Counted from the first letter of the stretch, positions 1 through 8,132 are shown. The stretch: 34,647 nucleotides of DNA from Firmicutes bacterium UBA6226 (GCA_002441045.1 DJWQ01000162.1:2139-36785); one strand, 5' to 3'. Numbers and translations are program-made. The notes: generated by a model not told the origin, from the sequence alone.

Positions 1-713
1 GTTTTAGTTAAGTTGGCGGTTTCACAGTTGACCACACGATTGACGTTATTTCTCATCTGTTTTAAAATTCTAACGTTCTCATATTCAAGTAAGGTCTGAT
101 GCGCCCCTATGATATTGAGAAAATCCACAATCTTCTCACTTTCTTTGATATAAACGATAAAATTTTTCTTTCTTATGGTGACTTTTGTACCTAAATCATA
201 CGTATCATTGATAAATTCAACGAGTTCACTTGCGAAAAGTTCATTGTGTGTAATGAGCTCAAGATGATAGCTTTTCTCAGGGGCACTTAAAGAGCCACCC
301 CCAAGATAGATCCCTCTCAAATAGCCCTTTTTACAACAATTTTTTGCCGTTAAACGCTCGGGAAAATGATCGTTGAGCGAATAGGATTCGCCATCAAAAC
401 GCATGATTTCTAGATCTGTCAGTATCTCATTAGCCTTTTCGATGAAAATCTCATAAGTATGGTGTTTGTTGAGCACCTTGTTTTCTTTCATAATGAGCTC
501 TGTATGCAGTTGATACGTTTTCTTAAGTAAAATAATAATCAGCCTTGCAACCGCTGGATTCTCAGTGATAATTCTTAGATTCATTGCATTTCTACCGCCA
601 AATTCTAAAGAACCACTGACCCTTATAATACCTGAGAGAACTGCTCTATTACAGCATTTGCCCTCAGTTCTAATCCTAGTTAATTCATTTTTTGATAAAG
701 ATGAAAATGACAT
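1..713 (-). CDS. whiA: WhiA, DNA-binding protein (3' part cut off by window edge)
   Basis: The first 237 codons of a whiA gene are visible; the family is about 315 residues, so the C-terminal helix-turn-helix end is outside the window. My translation starts MSFSSLSKNE. Around residues 130-150 it has the degenerate LAGLIDADG-type segment (GYLRGIYLGGGSLSAPEKSY), and near residue 225 the family-typical NVNRVVNCETANL that leads into the DNA-binding domain. WhiA proteins lost endonuclease activity; they act in sporulation gene control in Streptomyces and in cell division and chromosome segregation in Bacillus (family knowledge). The ATG overlaps the stop of the upstream NUDIX gene (TAATG), so translation is probably coupled. 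The place next to yvcK and rapZ is the conserved Firmicute order. Confidence 0.93.
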   Translation of the reverse strand, partial: MSFSSLSKNELTRIRTEGKCCNRAVLSGIIRVSGSLEFGGRNAMNLRIITENPAVARLIIILLKKTYQLHTELIMKENKVLNKHHTYEIFIEKANEILTDLEIMRFDGESYSLNDHFPERLTAKNCCKKGYLRGIYLGGGSLSAPEKSYHLELITHNELFASELVEFINDTYDLGTKVTIRKKNFIVYIKESEKIVDFLNIIGAHQTLLEYENVRILKQMRNNVNRVVNCETANLTK

Positions 714-1135
714 TAGTTTTCCTCAAACGTTTTAATTATTTCTAGCGCTTTAGCCAATATATCCCTTTCATCATCATATTTAGCAAGCCCGAGGACGTTA
801 TCTCTGTGGATAAACTTCGCATTAATAAAGCCTTCCTCTCGCTGTGGATGCGCACTTGAATTAATCGCTTTCATCAAGTACCAAAACACCTTTTTTTCAA
901 TGATGTGATTATTTGACCAATAGTTTTTAAATCTATAAGCAGTTTCTCCTATAGGTGTTAAAACTGTTGCTTTTACACCAGCTTCTTCTTTTACTTCTCT
1001 CACTGCTGTCTGTTCGCTGGTTTCATTTTGTTCAATTTTTCCTTTAGGCAATACCCAATCGCCATTGATTTTCTGCAGCATCAAAATACTGTTTCCTAAA
1101 TAAACGACGCCGCCTGAGCTATATACCCTTTTCAT
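713..1135 (-). CDS. NUDIX hydrolase
   Basis: This 140-residue protein has a complete NUDIX box (GKIEQNETSEQ at about residues 32-42, then REVKEEAGV), the Mg-binding signature of enzymes that hydrolyse nucleoside diphosphates linked to another group. The substrate cannot be read from sequence; small Firmicute members include 8-oxo-dGTP, ADP-ribose and RNA-cap-type hydrolases. An AAGGTGAG ribosome site sits just before the ATG. It overlaps whiA by a base and lies downstream of yvcK, matching the yvcI position of the Bacillus yvcIJKL cluster, though here it lies between yvcK and whiA. It has its own extended -10 promoter, and a terminator separates it from yvcK. Confidence 0.9.
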   Translation of the reverse strand: MKRVYSSGGVVYLGNSILMLQKINGDWVLPKGKIEQNETSEQTAVREVKEEAGVKATVLTPIGETAYRFKNYWSNNHIIEKKVFWYLMKAINSSAHPQREEGFINAKFIHRDNVLGLAKYDDERDILAKALEIIKTFEEN

Positions 1136-1164
1136 AGACTCACCTTTGTTTTTTCATTTATATT

Positions 1165-1173
1165 AGTATACCA
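1165..1173 (-). promoter_or_regulatory. Extended -10 promoter for NUDIX-whiA
   Basis: On the minus strand TGG-TATACT forms an extended -10 element about 30 bases before the NUDIX start codon. No good -35 hexamer is present, which is normal for TGn promoters. Confidence 0.55.
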
Positions 1174-1224
1174 TATTGACTGCAATTTATGACATAATTG
1201 GCTGTAAATCTTGCAATAATAAGC

Positions 1225-1267
1225 AAAAATCTAGCCCCTCGAATAATCTTTACTCCTGAAGCTAGAT
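1225..1267 (-). terminator. Terminator after yvcK
   Basis: Minus-strand inverted repeat ATCTAGCTTC / GGGGCTAGAT (10 pairs, two of them G-U) with a 19-base loop, followed directly by TTTTT. It lies 17 bases past the yvcK stop and ends the PHP-rapZ-yvcK transcript ahead of the NUDIX promoter. Confidence 0.6.
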
Positions 1268-1284
1268 CCAATATCTCGATGCTA

Positions 1285-2265
1285 TTAATTCGTGGTCTTA
1301 TACACGCGTTCAATATGTCTAACCAACTCTTTACTGATCTGAGGTGCATCGTGTCTGATATAGCCCTTCTTCTCTTCAACAAAATTACCTTTTATCAGCT
1401 TAATGCTTCTTTCGCTTAAAATTTTCAAATCCTCATCCGTTGGCAACACGGGCTTTGCCCCTTCATTTTCATACTTTTCAAGCGTTGCAACCTCGATGTC
1501 ACCACTATTGACAACCACATAATCGATTCGCTTTAGCTTGGTATACTTCTCTATCGCTAAAAGGTGATCAGAAACAGAAAAACCATCTGTTTCTCCTGGC
1601 TGCGTCATGATATTTGTAATATAGAACACAGGTGCCGTTGCCTTATTGATGGCTTCACACACCTCTTGAATTAATAAATTAGGAATAATACTCGTGAACA
1701 AGCTTCCAGGCCCTAAGACGATCATTTCAGCCTGCTGTATGCGCTTTATAACCACATCAGAGGTTCTGGCATCCTTCGGATCAATCCAAATGTTGTCGAT
1801 GGGTTTACTTCTTTTGATCGCCTCATGAGGTATGTTGGATTCACCAGCGACTACAGTACCATCTGTCAGCTTCGCATAAAGTACGATGTCTTCTTCTGAA
1901 ACAGGATATACCTCACCAGTTATCGCAAAAATGTCTGATATTTTTTTTATAGCCTCTTCAAAACTATCAGATATCCCCACCATGGCCGCGATCATTAAAT
2001 TACCAAAGTTTTGACCTTTTAATCGCCCTTCACTAAATCTATAATGAAATAAGTCCTGTAGAATTGGCTCTTTGTTGGCTAATGCTAAGATACAGTTTCT
2101 TACATCGCCAGGTGGCAGCATGCCAAGGTCCTCTCGAAGAACGCCAGATCCACCGCCGTCATCTGCAACTGTAACCACTGCTGTAATATGATTTGAAACC
2201 TCTTTAAGACCCCTTAATAGAATCGAAAGCCCAGTTCCACCTCCAAGTGCAACGATATTGATCAT
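1285..2265 (-). CDS. yvcK: Gluconeogenesis factor family protein YvcK/CofD-like
   Basis: This 326-residue protein starts MINIVALGGGTGLS, the glycine-rich nucleotide-binding loop of the YvcK/YbhK branch of the CofD-like superfamily, followed by TVADDGGGSGVLR (about residues 31-43) and LGPGSLFTSIIPN near 183-195, all family hallmarks. YvcK is needed for growth on gluconeogenic carbon sources and for normal cell shape in Bacillus; it binds UDP-sugars (family knowledge). The gene begins two bases after the rapZ stop, and its AAAGGA ribosome site is the last coding part of rapZ, so the two are translationally linked. Length is normal for the family, and nothing is truncated. Confidence 0.95.
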   Translation of the reverse strand: MINIVALGGGTGLSILLRGLKEVSNHITAVVTVADDGGGSGVLREDLGMLPPGDVRNCILALANKEPILQDLFHYRFSEGRLKGQNFGNLMIAAMVGISDSFEEAIKKISDIFAITGEVYPVSEEDIVLYAKLTDGTVVAGESNIPHEAIKRSKPIDNIWIDPKDARTSDVVIKRIQQAEMIVLGPGSLFTSIIPNLLIQEVCEAINKATAPVFYITNIMTQPGETDGFSVSDHLLAIEKYTKLKRIDYVVVNSGDIEVATLEKYENEGAKPVLPTDEDLKILSERSIKLIKGNFVEEKKGYIRHDAPQISKELVRHIERVYKTTN

Positions 2266-2267
2266 GA

Positions 2268-3128
2268 CTAATTGTCCTTTCTTATCTCTCTATGGATGGC
2301 ATTTGATGAGTATCCCTGTGTGTTATAGTGATCAGCGAGCTTATTTGCAAAGGTTACAGATCGATGCTGACCACCTGTACAACCTATAGCAACAACAAGT
2401 TGCGCTCTACCATCTTTCACCATACTCGGAATAATTAGATCCAAAAACTGACGCATTTGTTCAAATAAAGCACGACTTTCATCAAAGCTCATAACATAAT
2501 TTTGCACTTCGGCTTCATTGCCCGTCAATGAGCGCAATGCCTCAATATAATAAGGATTTGGTAGGAATCTCACATCAAAGACATAATCAGCATCTAAAGG
2601 AAGCCCCTTTTTAAATCCAAAGGATACAAACGTTACCTGCATAGAGACATGAGGCTCAGTAATTGAGAGCGCTTTAGATATCGTATTTTTAAGCTGTGCC
2701 TGCGTCGTCGTATTTGTGTTGATGACAAAGTCTGCTTGTTCTCTGAGCACTGAAAGCATTTTCTTTTCAGACTGAATGGCATCTTCAATACGACCATTGG
2801 GGTCAAGCGGATGCGTTCTTCTCGTTTCTTTAAAACGTTTTAAAAGAATCTGATCGTCAGCCTCAAAGTAAAACACTTGATAGGTATAACCTTTTTCCTT
2901 TAACAGGTTTAAATTGTTTTCCAAATCTTTAAAGAACTTGCCACCTCTAATATCTATGACAAGTGCAACATGTTGAATGTTCTCTGAGTTTTGTTCCACT
3001 AACTCAATAAAACTTGGAATCAAAGAAGGTGGTAAATTGTCGATACAATAATAGCCCAAATCTTCAAATACCTTTTTCGCTTGGCTTTTACCAGCCCCTG
3101 ACTGCCCAGATAGAATAATAAAATTCAC
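2268..3128 (-). CDS. rapZ: RapZ/YvcJ family RNase adapter and nucleotide-binding protein
   Basis: 286 residues with an N-terminal P-loop GQSGAGKS (residues 8-15), a Walker-B-like region VALVIDIRGG, and the C-terminal GCTGGQHRSV signature that defines the RapZ family. In E. coli RapZ senses glucosamine-6-phosphate and directs RNase E to the sRNA GlmZ; the Firmicute homologue YvcJ binds and hydrolyses GTP/ATP and affects competence in Bacillus. The amino-sugar sRNA role may not apply here. The start codon is GTG, preceded by TAGGAGATT, in which the TAG is the stop of the upstream PHP gene. It is the middle gene of a PHP-rapZ-yvcK operon. Confidence 0.95.
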   Translation of the reverse strand: MNFIILSGQSGAGKSQAKKVFEDLGYYCIDNLPPSLIPSFIELVEQNSENIQHVALVIDIRGGKFFKDLENNLNLLKEKGYTYQVFYFEADDQILLKRFKETRRTHPLDPNGRIEDAIQSEKKMLSVLREQADFVINTNTTTQAQLKNTISKALSITEPHVSMQVTFVSFGFKKGLPLDADYVFDVRFLPNPYYIEALRSLTGNEAEVQNYVMSFDESRALFEQMRQFLDLIIPSMVKDGRAQLVVAIGCTGGQHRSVTFANKLADHYNTQGYSSNAIHREIRKDN

Positions 3129-3137
3129 ATCAATCTC

Positions 3138-3860
3138 CTATTCAATGTTAAAAATTCTTTCCTTTGTTAAACCCGCAATAAATGCTCTGTCCAATGAATG
3201 ATCTACTTTGCCGATGTTTTCAATCTCATGAGCATCGCTACAAACTGCAAACTTTACATCATAGCTCATTGCGATTTTAATTTCCTCAACTGTTAAATGT
3301 CCATGAGAATTGTTAATCTCTAAAAGCGTCCCCTTTGAGGCAGCCGCTTTTGCCACTTCAGCCACGTCGATTGGACCCTTTGCACCAGGATGGGTAATCA
3401 TATTGATTTTGTTGCCAAGGATTGCCCCTACCATAGCCTTTGTGTTAATCTCGATCGCTTTTTTTCTGTAAGATTTAAAAAAGCGACACATAACGTTCAC
3501 AAAGTGAATGCCTAGATCGTGTTTTAAATTTGAACCAAAATGATATCCCGCATTCACCCAGTCTAGTAAACTGAGCATTTCTTCATCGATATCAAGTCTG
3601 CCATCTTTTCCAAGTATATTTGCCTCTAGTCCAAGTAAAACTCGAATCTGAGGATATTTAACGTTCATTTCATCAATTTCTTTTCTCAACGACTTAAAAT
3701 TCTCTTTTTTTATACCGTATCCAGAATGTGCTGGACCATGATCTGTAATTGCGATTTCCTTAAGGTTTAACTCAATCGCTTTACGGACAATTGCCTCAAG
3801 TTCATTTTTACTGTCTCCGCTATATTTCGTATGCATATGATAATCAGCGATAAGTCTCAT
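3138..3860 (-). CDS. PHP-domain phosphatase (YcdX/histidinol-phosphatase-like)
   Basis: 240 residues beginning MRLIADYHMHTKYSGDSK, the first PHP metal motif (HxH), followed by ITDHGP (about 38-43), GLEAN, ITHPGA and a final CSDAH motif near residue 211. These are the metal-binding histidines and aspartates of the polymerase-and-histidinol-phosphatase fold. It resembles the stand-alone YcdX-type group more than true HisK, and no histidine genes are nearby. The substrate is not predictable. It opens the rapZ-yvcK operon, downstream of an extended -10 promoter, with a GTGAGGTG ribosome site. The same PHP-rapZ-yvcK order occurs in other Clostridia as far as I recall. Confidence 0.88.
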   Translation of the reverse strand: MRLIADYHMHTKYSGDSKNELEAIVRKAIELNLKEIAITDHGPAHSGYGIKKENFKSLRKEIDEMNVKYPQIRVLLGLEANILGKDGRLDIDEEMLSLLDWVNAGYHFGSNLKHDLGIHFVNVMCRFFKSYRKKAIEINTKAMVGAILGNKINMITHPGAKGPIDVAEVAKAAASKGTLLEINNSHGHLTVEEIKIAMSYDVKFAVCSDAHEIENIGKVDHSLDRAFIAGLTKERIFNIE

Positions 3861-3885
3861 CTTAACACCTCACTTTCTCAGTTTA

Positions 3886-3894
3886 ATTATACCA
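3886..3894 (-). promoter_or_regulatory. Extended -10 promoter for PHP-rapZ-yvcK
   Basis: Minus-strand TGG-TATAAT, 26 bases before the ATG of the PHP gene. The -10 is a perfect consensus hexamer with the TGn extension; no -35 match at 17 bases. Confidence 0.65.
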
Positions 3895-3934
3895 CTCTTT
3901 TCAGGTTTTAATTTTATTTTGACAAATTCGTTAT

Positions 3935-3965
3935 ATATAAAAAACACTGTTTTCACAGTGTTTTC
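3935..3965 (-). terminator. Rho-independent terminator after murB
   Basis: Minus-strand AAAACACTG-TGAAAA-CAGTGTTTT hairpin followed by T-rich sequence, 11 bases beyond the murB stop. It closes the murB transcript ahead of the next promoter. Confidence 0.8.
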
Positions 3966-3975
3966 ATAATTTTTA

Positions 3976-4878
3976 CTATTCTTTTCCAAATAACCTAACT
4001 TCACGTTCAAGAGTGACACCAAAAGTGTCAAATACAACCTTTTGAACAACAGAAATTAACTCCATTACTTCCTCACAAGTTGCTTTGCCAAGATTGACAA
4101 TAAAACCGCAATGTTTTTCGGAAACCTGTGCATCCCCATGTCTAAGGCCTCTAAGCCCAGCCTCTTCAATCAGTTGTCCAGCATAATGTCCAGGTGGTCT
4201 TTTAAAAGTACTCCCTGCACTTGGCAACTCTAGCGGTTGCTTAGAAACGCGTTTTTTAGTGAGTTCGTTGGTTATTTCTTTTATTATTTCCACATTGCCA
4301 GAAGTTAATTTTATACCCACTCTTAAAACAATATAGTTTAAATTTCTAACAATACTGGTTCTATAGCCAAATTCAAGATCTGCTTTACCGATGCGCTTAA
4401 CCACACCTTCCATCGTCAGTACATCCACCCATTCGACGACGTCTTTCATCTCACCGCCGTAGGCGCCTGCGTTCATGTAGACTGCACCACCTAGTGTTCC
4501 AGGGATACCAGAAGCAAATTCAAAGCCTTGCAAAGCTTCTTTCCACACAACTTTCGACAATTTGGATAAAAGGACACCTGCTTCAGCAACAACTAGATCA
4601 CCCTCGATTTTTATATCAGAAAAGCCTTCGCTAATCTTGATAATAAGCGCTCGAATGCCAGTATCTTCCACGAGGATGTTTGATCCATTGCCCATGATAA
4701 AATAAGGTTGATTCATCGATTTACACAAATCAATCGTCTTTTCGATTTGTTCGATTGTATGAGGCACGACGATAAAATCAGCTTTTCCGCCGATTTTAAA
4801 CGATGTGTGATTTGACATATATTCATCAACCAACACCTGTGTTGGTTCATATATCTTATAAAGTGCATCTAAAAGCAT
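3976..4878 (-). CDS. murB: UDP-N-acetylenolpyruvoylglucosamine reductase
   Basis: MurB reduces UDP-GlcNAc-enolpyruvate to UDP-MurNAc with NADPH and FAD, the second committed step of peptidoglycan synthesis in the cytoplasm. The 300-residue protein has the FAD-binding segment NHTSFKIGGKADF (about 23-35), IMGNGSNILV, the GIPGTLGGAVYMNAGAYGGE core (about 124-143), YRTSIV, LPSAGSTFKRPPG with the proton-donor serine, and the C-terminal HCGFIVNLG. Its length and missing extra loop fit the shorter type IIb enzymes of Firmicutes. It has its own strong promoter in the gap after panD and a terminator after it, so it is probably a single-gene unit that may also receive read-through from the pan operon. 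Confidence 0.97.
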   Translation of the reverse strand: MLLDALYKIYEPTQVLVDEYMSNHTSFKIGGKADFIVVPHTIEQIEKTIDLCKSMNQPYFIMGNGSNILVEDTGIRALIIKISEGFSDIKIEGDLVVAEAGVLLSKLSKVVWKEALQGFEFASGIPGTLGGAVYMNAGAYGGEMKDVVEWVDVLTMEGVVKRIGKADLEFGYRTSIVRNLNYIVLRVGIKLTSGNVEIIKEITNELTKKRVSKQPLELPSAGSTFKRPPGHYAGQLIEEAGLRGLRHGDAQVSEKHCGFIVNLGKATCEEVMELISVVQKVVFDTFGVTLEREVRLFGKE

Positions 4879-4912
4879 TCTTCAAACTCCAATAGTGTAT
4901 TTGACCTTTAAC

Positions 4913-4941
4913 ATTCTAACATAAAATGCAAACGGTTACAA
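4913..4941 (-). promoter_or_regulatory. SigmaA promoter for murB
   Basis: Minus-strand TTGTAA, 17-base spacer, TAGAAT, with a TGT extension before the -10. It lies in the 66-base gap between panD and murB, 35 bases before the murB ATG. Confidence 0.75.
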
Positions 4942-4944
4942 AAA

Positions 4945-5328
4945 CTATTTTATATCGCCGTGTTTTTCAGTATGATCTATTTCTACAATATGATTTTCAG
5001 CGTCTAAAACCACAACATTTGGAACAAACGTCTTAGCTTCTACCGCATCGATTAAGCAATAAGCTATTATGATGACGATATCACCTGGTTGAACGCGTCT
5101 AGCAGCCGCACCATTTAAACAGATAACGCCACTGCCTCTTTTACCTGCGATGGTATAAGTTTCAAGTCTTTCACCATTATTGTTATTGACGATCTGTACT
5201 TTCTCACCAGGTAAAATACCTGCAGCATCTAATAAATCCTCATCTATCGTAATACTGCCCACATAGTTTAAATTTGCTTCAGTTACTGTCGCTCTGTGAA
5301 TTTTACCCTTAAACATAGTTAATAACAT
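4945..5328 (-). CDS. panD: Aspartate 1-decarboxylase precursor
   Basis: PanD makes beta-alanine from L-aspartate for pantothenate synthesis. The proenzyme cleaves itself between Gly24 and Ser25, and the serine becomes the pyruvoyl cofactor; here YVGSITID places Gly24-Ser25 exactly there when the first ATG is used. [19 protein letters not shown] supplies the conserved core, and RGSG is also present. At 127 residues it is full length. It follows panC by 13 bases, as in the panBCD order of many bacteria. No terminator lies between it and murB. Confidence 0.97.
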   Translation of the reverse strand: MLLTMFKGKIHRATVTEANLNYVGSITIDEDLLDAAGILPGEKVQIVNNNNGERLETYTIAGKRGSGVICLNGAAARRVQPGDIVIIIAYCLIDAVEAKTFVPNVVVLDAENHIVEIDHTEKHGDIK

Positions 5329-5341
5329 GCCTTACTTCCTC

Positions 5342-6199
5342 CTATGACAAACTCACTTGTCCCCTATAATTATCAATTAAACGCGTTTTACCAAACTTAA
5401 CTGCCAGCGCAATTAAGAATTCATCCTCAATAGCAACTAATGGTAGTAATGTCTTAACATCAACTAATGATACATAATCTATCTCTGCAAGTGGTGAAGA
5501 TTGAATGTGACCCACAATTGCTGCTTTGATTTTTTCAGCGTTTCTTTCACCCTCTAGAATTTTTAGTTTAGCCATTTCAAGTGATTGACTCAAAACGAGC
5601 GCTTCTTTACGCTGTTCAGCGGTGAGGTACGTGTTTCTCGAACTCATTGCAAGTCCATCAGACTCTCTGACGATTGGACAAGGTACAATTTTTACATTCA
5701 TGTTTAAATCTCTGACCATCTTTTCAATAACCGCCACCTGTTGTGCATCCTTTTGACCAAAGAAAGCAAAGTCAGGTTGAACGATATTGAAAAGCTTAGC
5801 AACCACTGAGGTGACACCTTTAAAGTGTGTTGGTCTTGATGCGCCACAAAGTTGCTTTGTTATCTCACCTTCACAGTCTACATAGGTCGAATAACCCTCT
5901 GGATACATTTCAGAAGGATCAGGCGCAAAGATCAGATCTACGCCAACTGCTTCACAGGTATTTTGATCTCTTTTTAAATCACGCGGATACGTTTCAAGAT
6001 CTTCGCCTGGGCCAAACTGCGTTGGATTGACAAAGATACTGACGATGACAACGTCGCATTTTGCCTTAGCTGCCTTCATTAAAGAAGCATGACCTTCGTG
6101 CAAATATCCCATAGTAGGCACAAAGCCAACGCTTTTCCCAGCTTTACGTTTTTCTTCTACAAAAGCTCTTACATCAGATATGGTATTTACTGTTTTCAT
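5342..6199 (-). CDS. panC: Pantothenate synthetase (pantoate-beta-alanine ligase)
   Basis: PanC condenses pantoate and beta-alanine with ATP through a pantoyl-adenylate, the last step to pantothenate. The 285-residue protein has FVPTMGYLHEGHASL (about 24-38, with the HxGH nucleotidyl-transferase motif), VSIFVNPTQFGPGEDL, GVTSVVAKLFNIVQPD, FGQKDAQQ, and SSRN with the KMSKS-equivalent segment near residue 187. Length and motifs are normal. The ribosome site is GAGGTG, eight bases before the ATG. A 103-base gap from panB holds a palindrome and several short repeats, so panC-panD may have some separate control. Confidence 0.97.
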   Translation of the reverse strand: MKTVNTISDVRAFVEEKRKAGKSVGFVPTMGYLHEGHASLMKAAKAKCDVVIVSIFVNPTQFGPGEDLETYPRDLKRDQNTCEAVGVDLIFAPDPSEMYPEGYSTYVDCEGEITKQLCGASRPTHFKGVTSVVAKLFNIVQPDFAFFGQKDAQQVAVIEKMVRDLNMNVKIVPCPIVRESDGLAMSSRNTYLTAEQRKEALVLSQSLEMAKLKILEGERNAEKIKAAIVGHIQSSPLAEIDYVSLVDVKTLLPLVAIEDEFLIALAVKFGKTRLIDNYRGQVSLS

Positions 6200-6302
6200 T
6201 CTTCACCTCATATCTCATTACTATAATAATATGTTATAAATTTATCCTAATAGGATTCATAATAGTGTAATTCTCATAAATAGAGTTCATAAATGGGGCT
6301 CA
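6200..6302 (-). other. Gap between panB and panC with ATCCTA palindrome
   Basis: This AT-rich gap contains a perfect palindrome ATCCTA-T-TAGGAT at 6244-6256 (one-base centre) and three loose repeats of ATTTATGA-type sequence at about 6259-6299. A possible -10 (TATTAT or TATAGT) lies about 20-35 bases before panC but without a convincing -35. It could be an operator or only AT-rich spacer. Confidence 0.3.
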
Positions 6303-7133
6303 TTAATATAATTTGTCTAAAACAGACTCATCAATTTTAAAGGTATGCTTTTCTTCAGGAAATTGTCCACTTTTCACTTCACTTGCATAAGCTCTAGCCG
6401 CATCAATAATGATCGGTTTTAAGTTTGCATACTGTTTGACAAACTTAGGTGTTAAATCAGAGTACATACCAAGCAAATCTTGAATGACCAAAACTTGTCC
6501 ATCACAGCCACTTCCTGCACCAATTCCAATGGTTGGAATGTTGAGTTGACTTGAGATCAACTGTGCTAATTTTGCAGGAATACATTCTAATACAATGGCA
6601 AAGCAACCTATCGACTCCAGTAATTTTGCCTCTTCAATTAATTTTTTAGCTTGCGCTTCTGATTTACCTTGAACTTTAAATCCACCAAAGGCATTAACCG
6701 ATTGTGGTGTTAATCCTAAGTGCCCCATAACAGGGATTTGTGCAGCGATAATTGCCTCTATACGTGTCTTTACATTAAAGCCACCTTCGAGCTTAATCGC
6801 ATGTGCACCTGCTTCCTTTATAAAACGTGCCGCATTTCTTACAGCGTCTTCATCGCTGACATGATAACTCATAAAGGGCATATCAGCCACAACCATAGCT
6901 GCTTTTGCACCTCTTCTAACCGCTTTTGTGTGATGGATCATATCTTCCATCGTCACAGCAAGCGTATCCTCGTAACCGAGCATAGTCATCCCCAAAGAAT
7001 CCCCTACAAGTAGACATTCAATTCCAGCCTCATCTAAAAGACTTGCCATTGAATAATCGTATGCCGTTAGCACGGTAATTTTCTCATGATTCATTTTGTG
7101 GTTTAAAAAAGTTGATGTTGTGATCTTTGTCAT
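6303..7133 (-). CDS. panB: 3-methyl-2-oxobutanoate hydroxymethyltransferase (ketopantoate hydroxymethyltransferase)
   Basis: PanB adds a hydroxymethyl group from methylene-tetrahydrofolate to 2-oxoisovalerate, giving ketopantoate. Motifs seen: LTAYDYSMA near the start, [18 protein letters not shown] with Mg-binding aspartate, [35 protein letters not shown] and [15 protein letters not shown]. The reading frame is open further upstream to 7148, but I choose the ATG at 7133 because a perfect AGGAGG lies six bases before it; this gives 276 residues, [10 protein letters not shown]. The start lies inside the end of the upstream panG-like gene, overlapping it by 50 bases, so the two are translationally coupled and the product of PanB passes directly to the neighbour's enzyme. 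Confidence 0.97.
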   Translation of the reverse strand: MTKITTSTFLNHKMNHEKITVLTAYDYSMASLLDEAGIECLLVGDSLGMTMLGYEDTLAVTMEDMIHHTKAVRRGAKAAMVVADMPFMSYHVSDEDAVRNAARFIKEAGAHAIKLEGGFNVKTRIEAIIAAQIPVMGHLGLTPQSVNAFGGFKVQGKSEAQAKKLIEEAKLLESIGCFAIVLECIPAKLAQLISSQLNIPTIGIGAGSGCDGQVLVIQDLLGMYSDLTPKFVKQYANLKPIIIDAARAYASEVKSGQFPEEKHTFKIDESVLDKLY

Positions 7134-7962
7134 AATCATCCTCCTCAAGAACAGAAATGATTTCGTCTTTCTTTAACTCTGAATGGTTTGAAAGCGAAAT
7201 GGTTTGTCTGGCTAAGGCAATATACGTTTCTCGGTCCTTTTGAGACAATGCGTTTAGATGCATTTTTATTGTGCCGCTATCTCCACGAGCGATAGGACCA
7301 GTCAATGCCGACTTAGCACCAACTTTTTCTATATTCGCTATCGTATTTATAATGAGTGGCCATAGTGCATTTTGGGAGACTTCAGCAGTATATCCTAGAG
7401 CCATTAACTGATTGATGGCAAGATTTACAACGGTTACCAAATAATTCGATGCGATCACAGCCGAAGCATGATATTGTGCTTTACTTGAGCCATCAACATT
7501 TATACGTAGTGGAAATAGCAAATCAAGTCCTAAGTCTCTCATGATCGATTCATTCTCAATACCATAATAAACTTTTAAGAGTTCATCTGTATTTTCCACA
7601 ATTGAGGTAAATGCTCTCAATGGATGAAGTGTAAAAACATGATTCGAAAGCTGATTTAAACCATTCACAGAATGAACCCCGCTGGTATGAAAAAAAGCTT
7701 TACTTTCCGTCGCTATGCCTTCATTTATGATTTGAGTAATCACTGTGTCGATTTGATCATCTGAAACAGTGATACCAATGATGTCAGCTTGACCAATTAA
7801 CTCATTTAAATCATCCGTTACTTGAGCCTCTATTAACCTCTCATCTAATTTCAACGCCATCGGTTTTCTAGCATAAAACCCCACGAGTTCAAATCGATGT
7901 TTCTTTAAATAAATGGCCAATGATTGTCCTACTTTACCTGCACCTATAAAAGCGATCTTCAT
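7084..7962 (-). CDS. panG: Rossmann and DUF2520 protein, probable alternative ketopantoate reductase
   Basis: This 292-residue protein opens with [16 protein letters not shown], a GxGxxG dinucleotide-binding loop, followed by a Rossmann fold to about residue 120 ([24 protein letters not shown]) and an all-helical DUF2520 C-terminal half ([10 protein letters not shown] near 220). From memory, PanG of Francisella and homologues in Enterococcus and Clostridium are a ketopantoate reductase family distinct from PanE, and I believe they have this architecture. The context supports the role strongly: it is first in an operon with panB, panC and panD, overlaps panB, and without it the set would lack the NADPH-dependent ketopantoate to pantoate step. 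The function is inferred, not shown by active-site residues I can name. The ribosome site is AGGAAGTG. Confidence 0.8.
   Translation of the reverse strand: MKIAFIGAGKVGQSLAIYLKKHRFELVGFYARKPMALKLDERLIEAQVTDDLNELIGQADIIGITVSDDQIDTVITQIINEGIATESKAFFHTSGVHSVNGLNQLSNHVFTLHPLRAFTSIVENTDELLKVYYGIENESIMRDLGLDLLFPLRINVDGSSKAQYHASAVIASNYLVTVVNLAINQLMALGYTAEVSQNALWPLIINTIANIEKVGAKSALTGPIARGDSGTIKMHLNALSQKDRETYIALARQTISLSNHSELKKDEIISVLEEDDYDKDHNINFFKPQNES
7140..7145 (-). promoter_or_regulatory. Ribosome site that fixes the panB start
   Basis: Perfect AGGAGG within the upstream coding region, six bases before the ATG at 7133. It argues against the open-frame ATG at 7148, which lies upstream of this site. 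Confidence 0.8.
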
Positions 7963-8117
7963 CTTTTCACTTCCTGTAACAAAAAATCAAAAAGCTCTTT
8001 CTGCACAAGACAAAAAGAGCATCCATTTCATTATGCTTCTCAGTCTCGGGCAAATGCTCAGAGCCGATTTTCATTGTAAAAATAACACATCCATGTATAG
8101 TCCCATAGGGTACTATC
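7963..8117 (-). promoter_or_regulatory. Structured leader RNA of pan operon (candidate riboswitch or pan-motif RNA)
   Basis: About 150 untranslated bases lie between the promoter and panG. Right at the expected transcript start is a hairpin with a bulged A: ATAGT-A-CCC, TAT loop, GGG-ACTAT (8097-8116). A GAGCAT at 8054-8059 can pair with ATGCTC at 8017-8022; that pairing uses bases of the terminator's 5' arm, so antiterminator and terminator exclude each other. A pan RNA motif, a stem with bulged adenines, has been described ahead of pantothenate operons; I cannot confirm a match to its consensus from memory. Confidence 0.6.
7981..8020 (-). terminator. Intrinsic terminator inside the pan leader
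   Basis: Minus-strand GCTCTTT (8014-8020) pairs with AAAGAGC (7994-8000) across a 13-base loop, followed by TTTTTGATTTTTT. It stands between promoter and first gene, so it is an attenuator rather than an operon end. Confidence 0.75.
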
Positions 8118-8123
8118 ACGTTC

Positions 8124-8132
8124 ATTATAACA
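8124..8132 (-). promoter_or_regulatory. Extended -10 promoter of pan operon
   Basis: Minus-strand TGT-TATAAT with no good -35 element. Transcription would start near 8117, directly before the first leader hairpin. Confidence 0.65.

Noticed and set aside
1158..1419. Open frames on both strands near the end of yvcK
   Set aside because: They overlap the end of yvcK or the terminator-promoter gap and lack ribosome sites or family motifs.
5827..6030. Plus-strand frame inside panC
   Set aside because: It is a shadow of a clear enzyme gene on the other strand and has no start signals.
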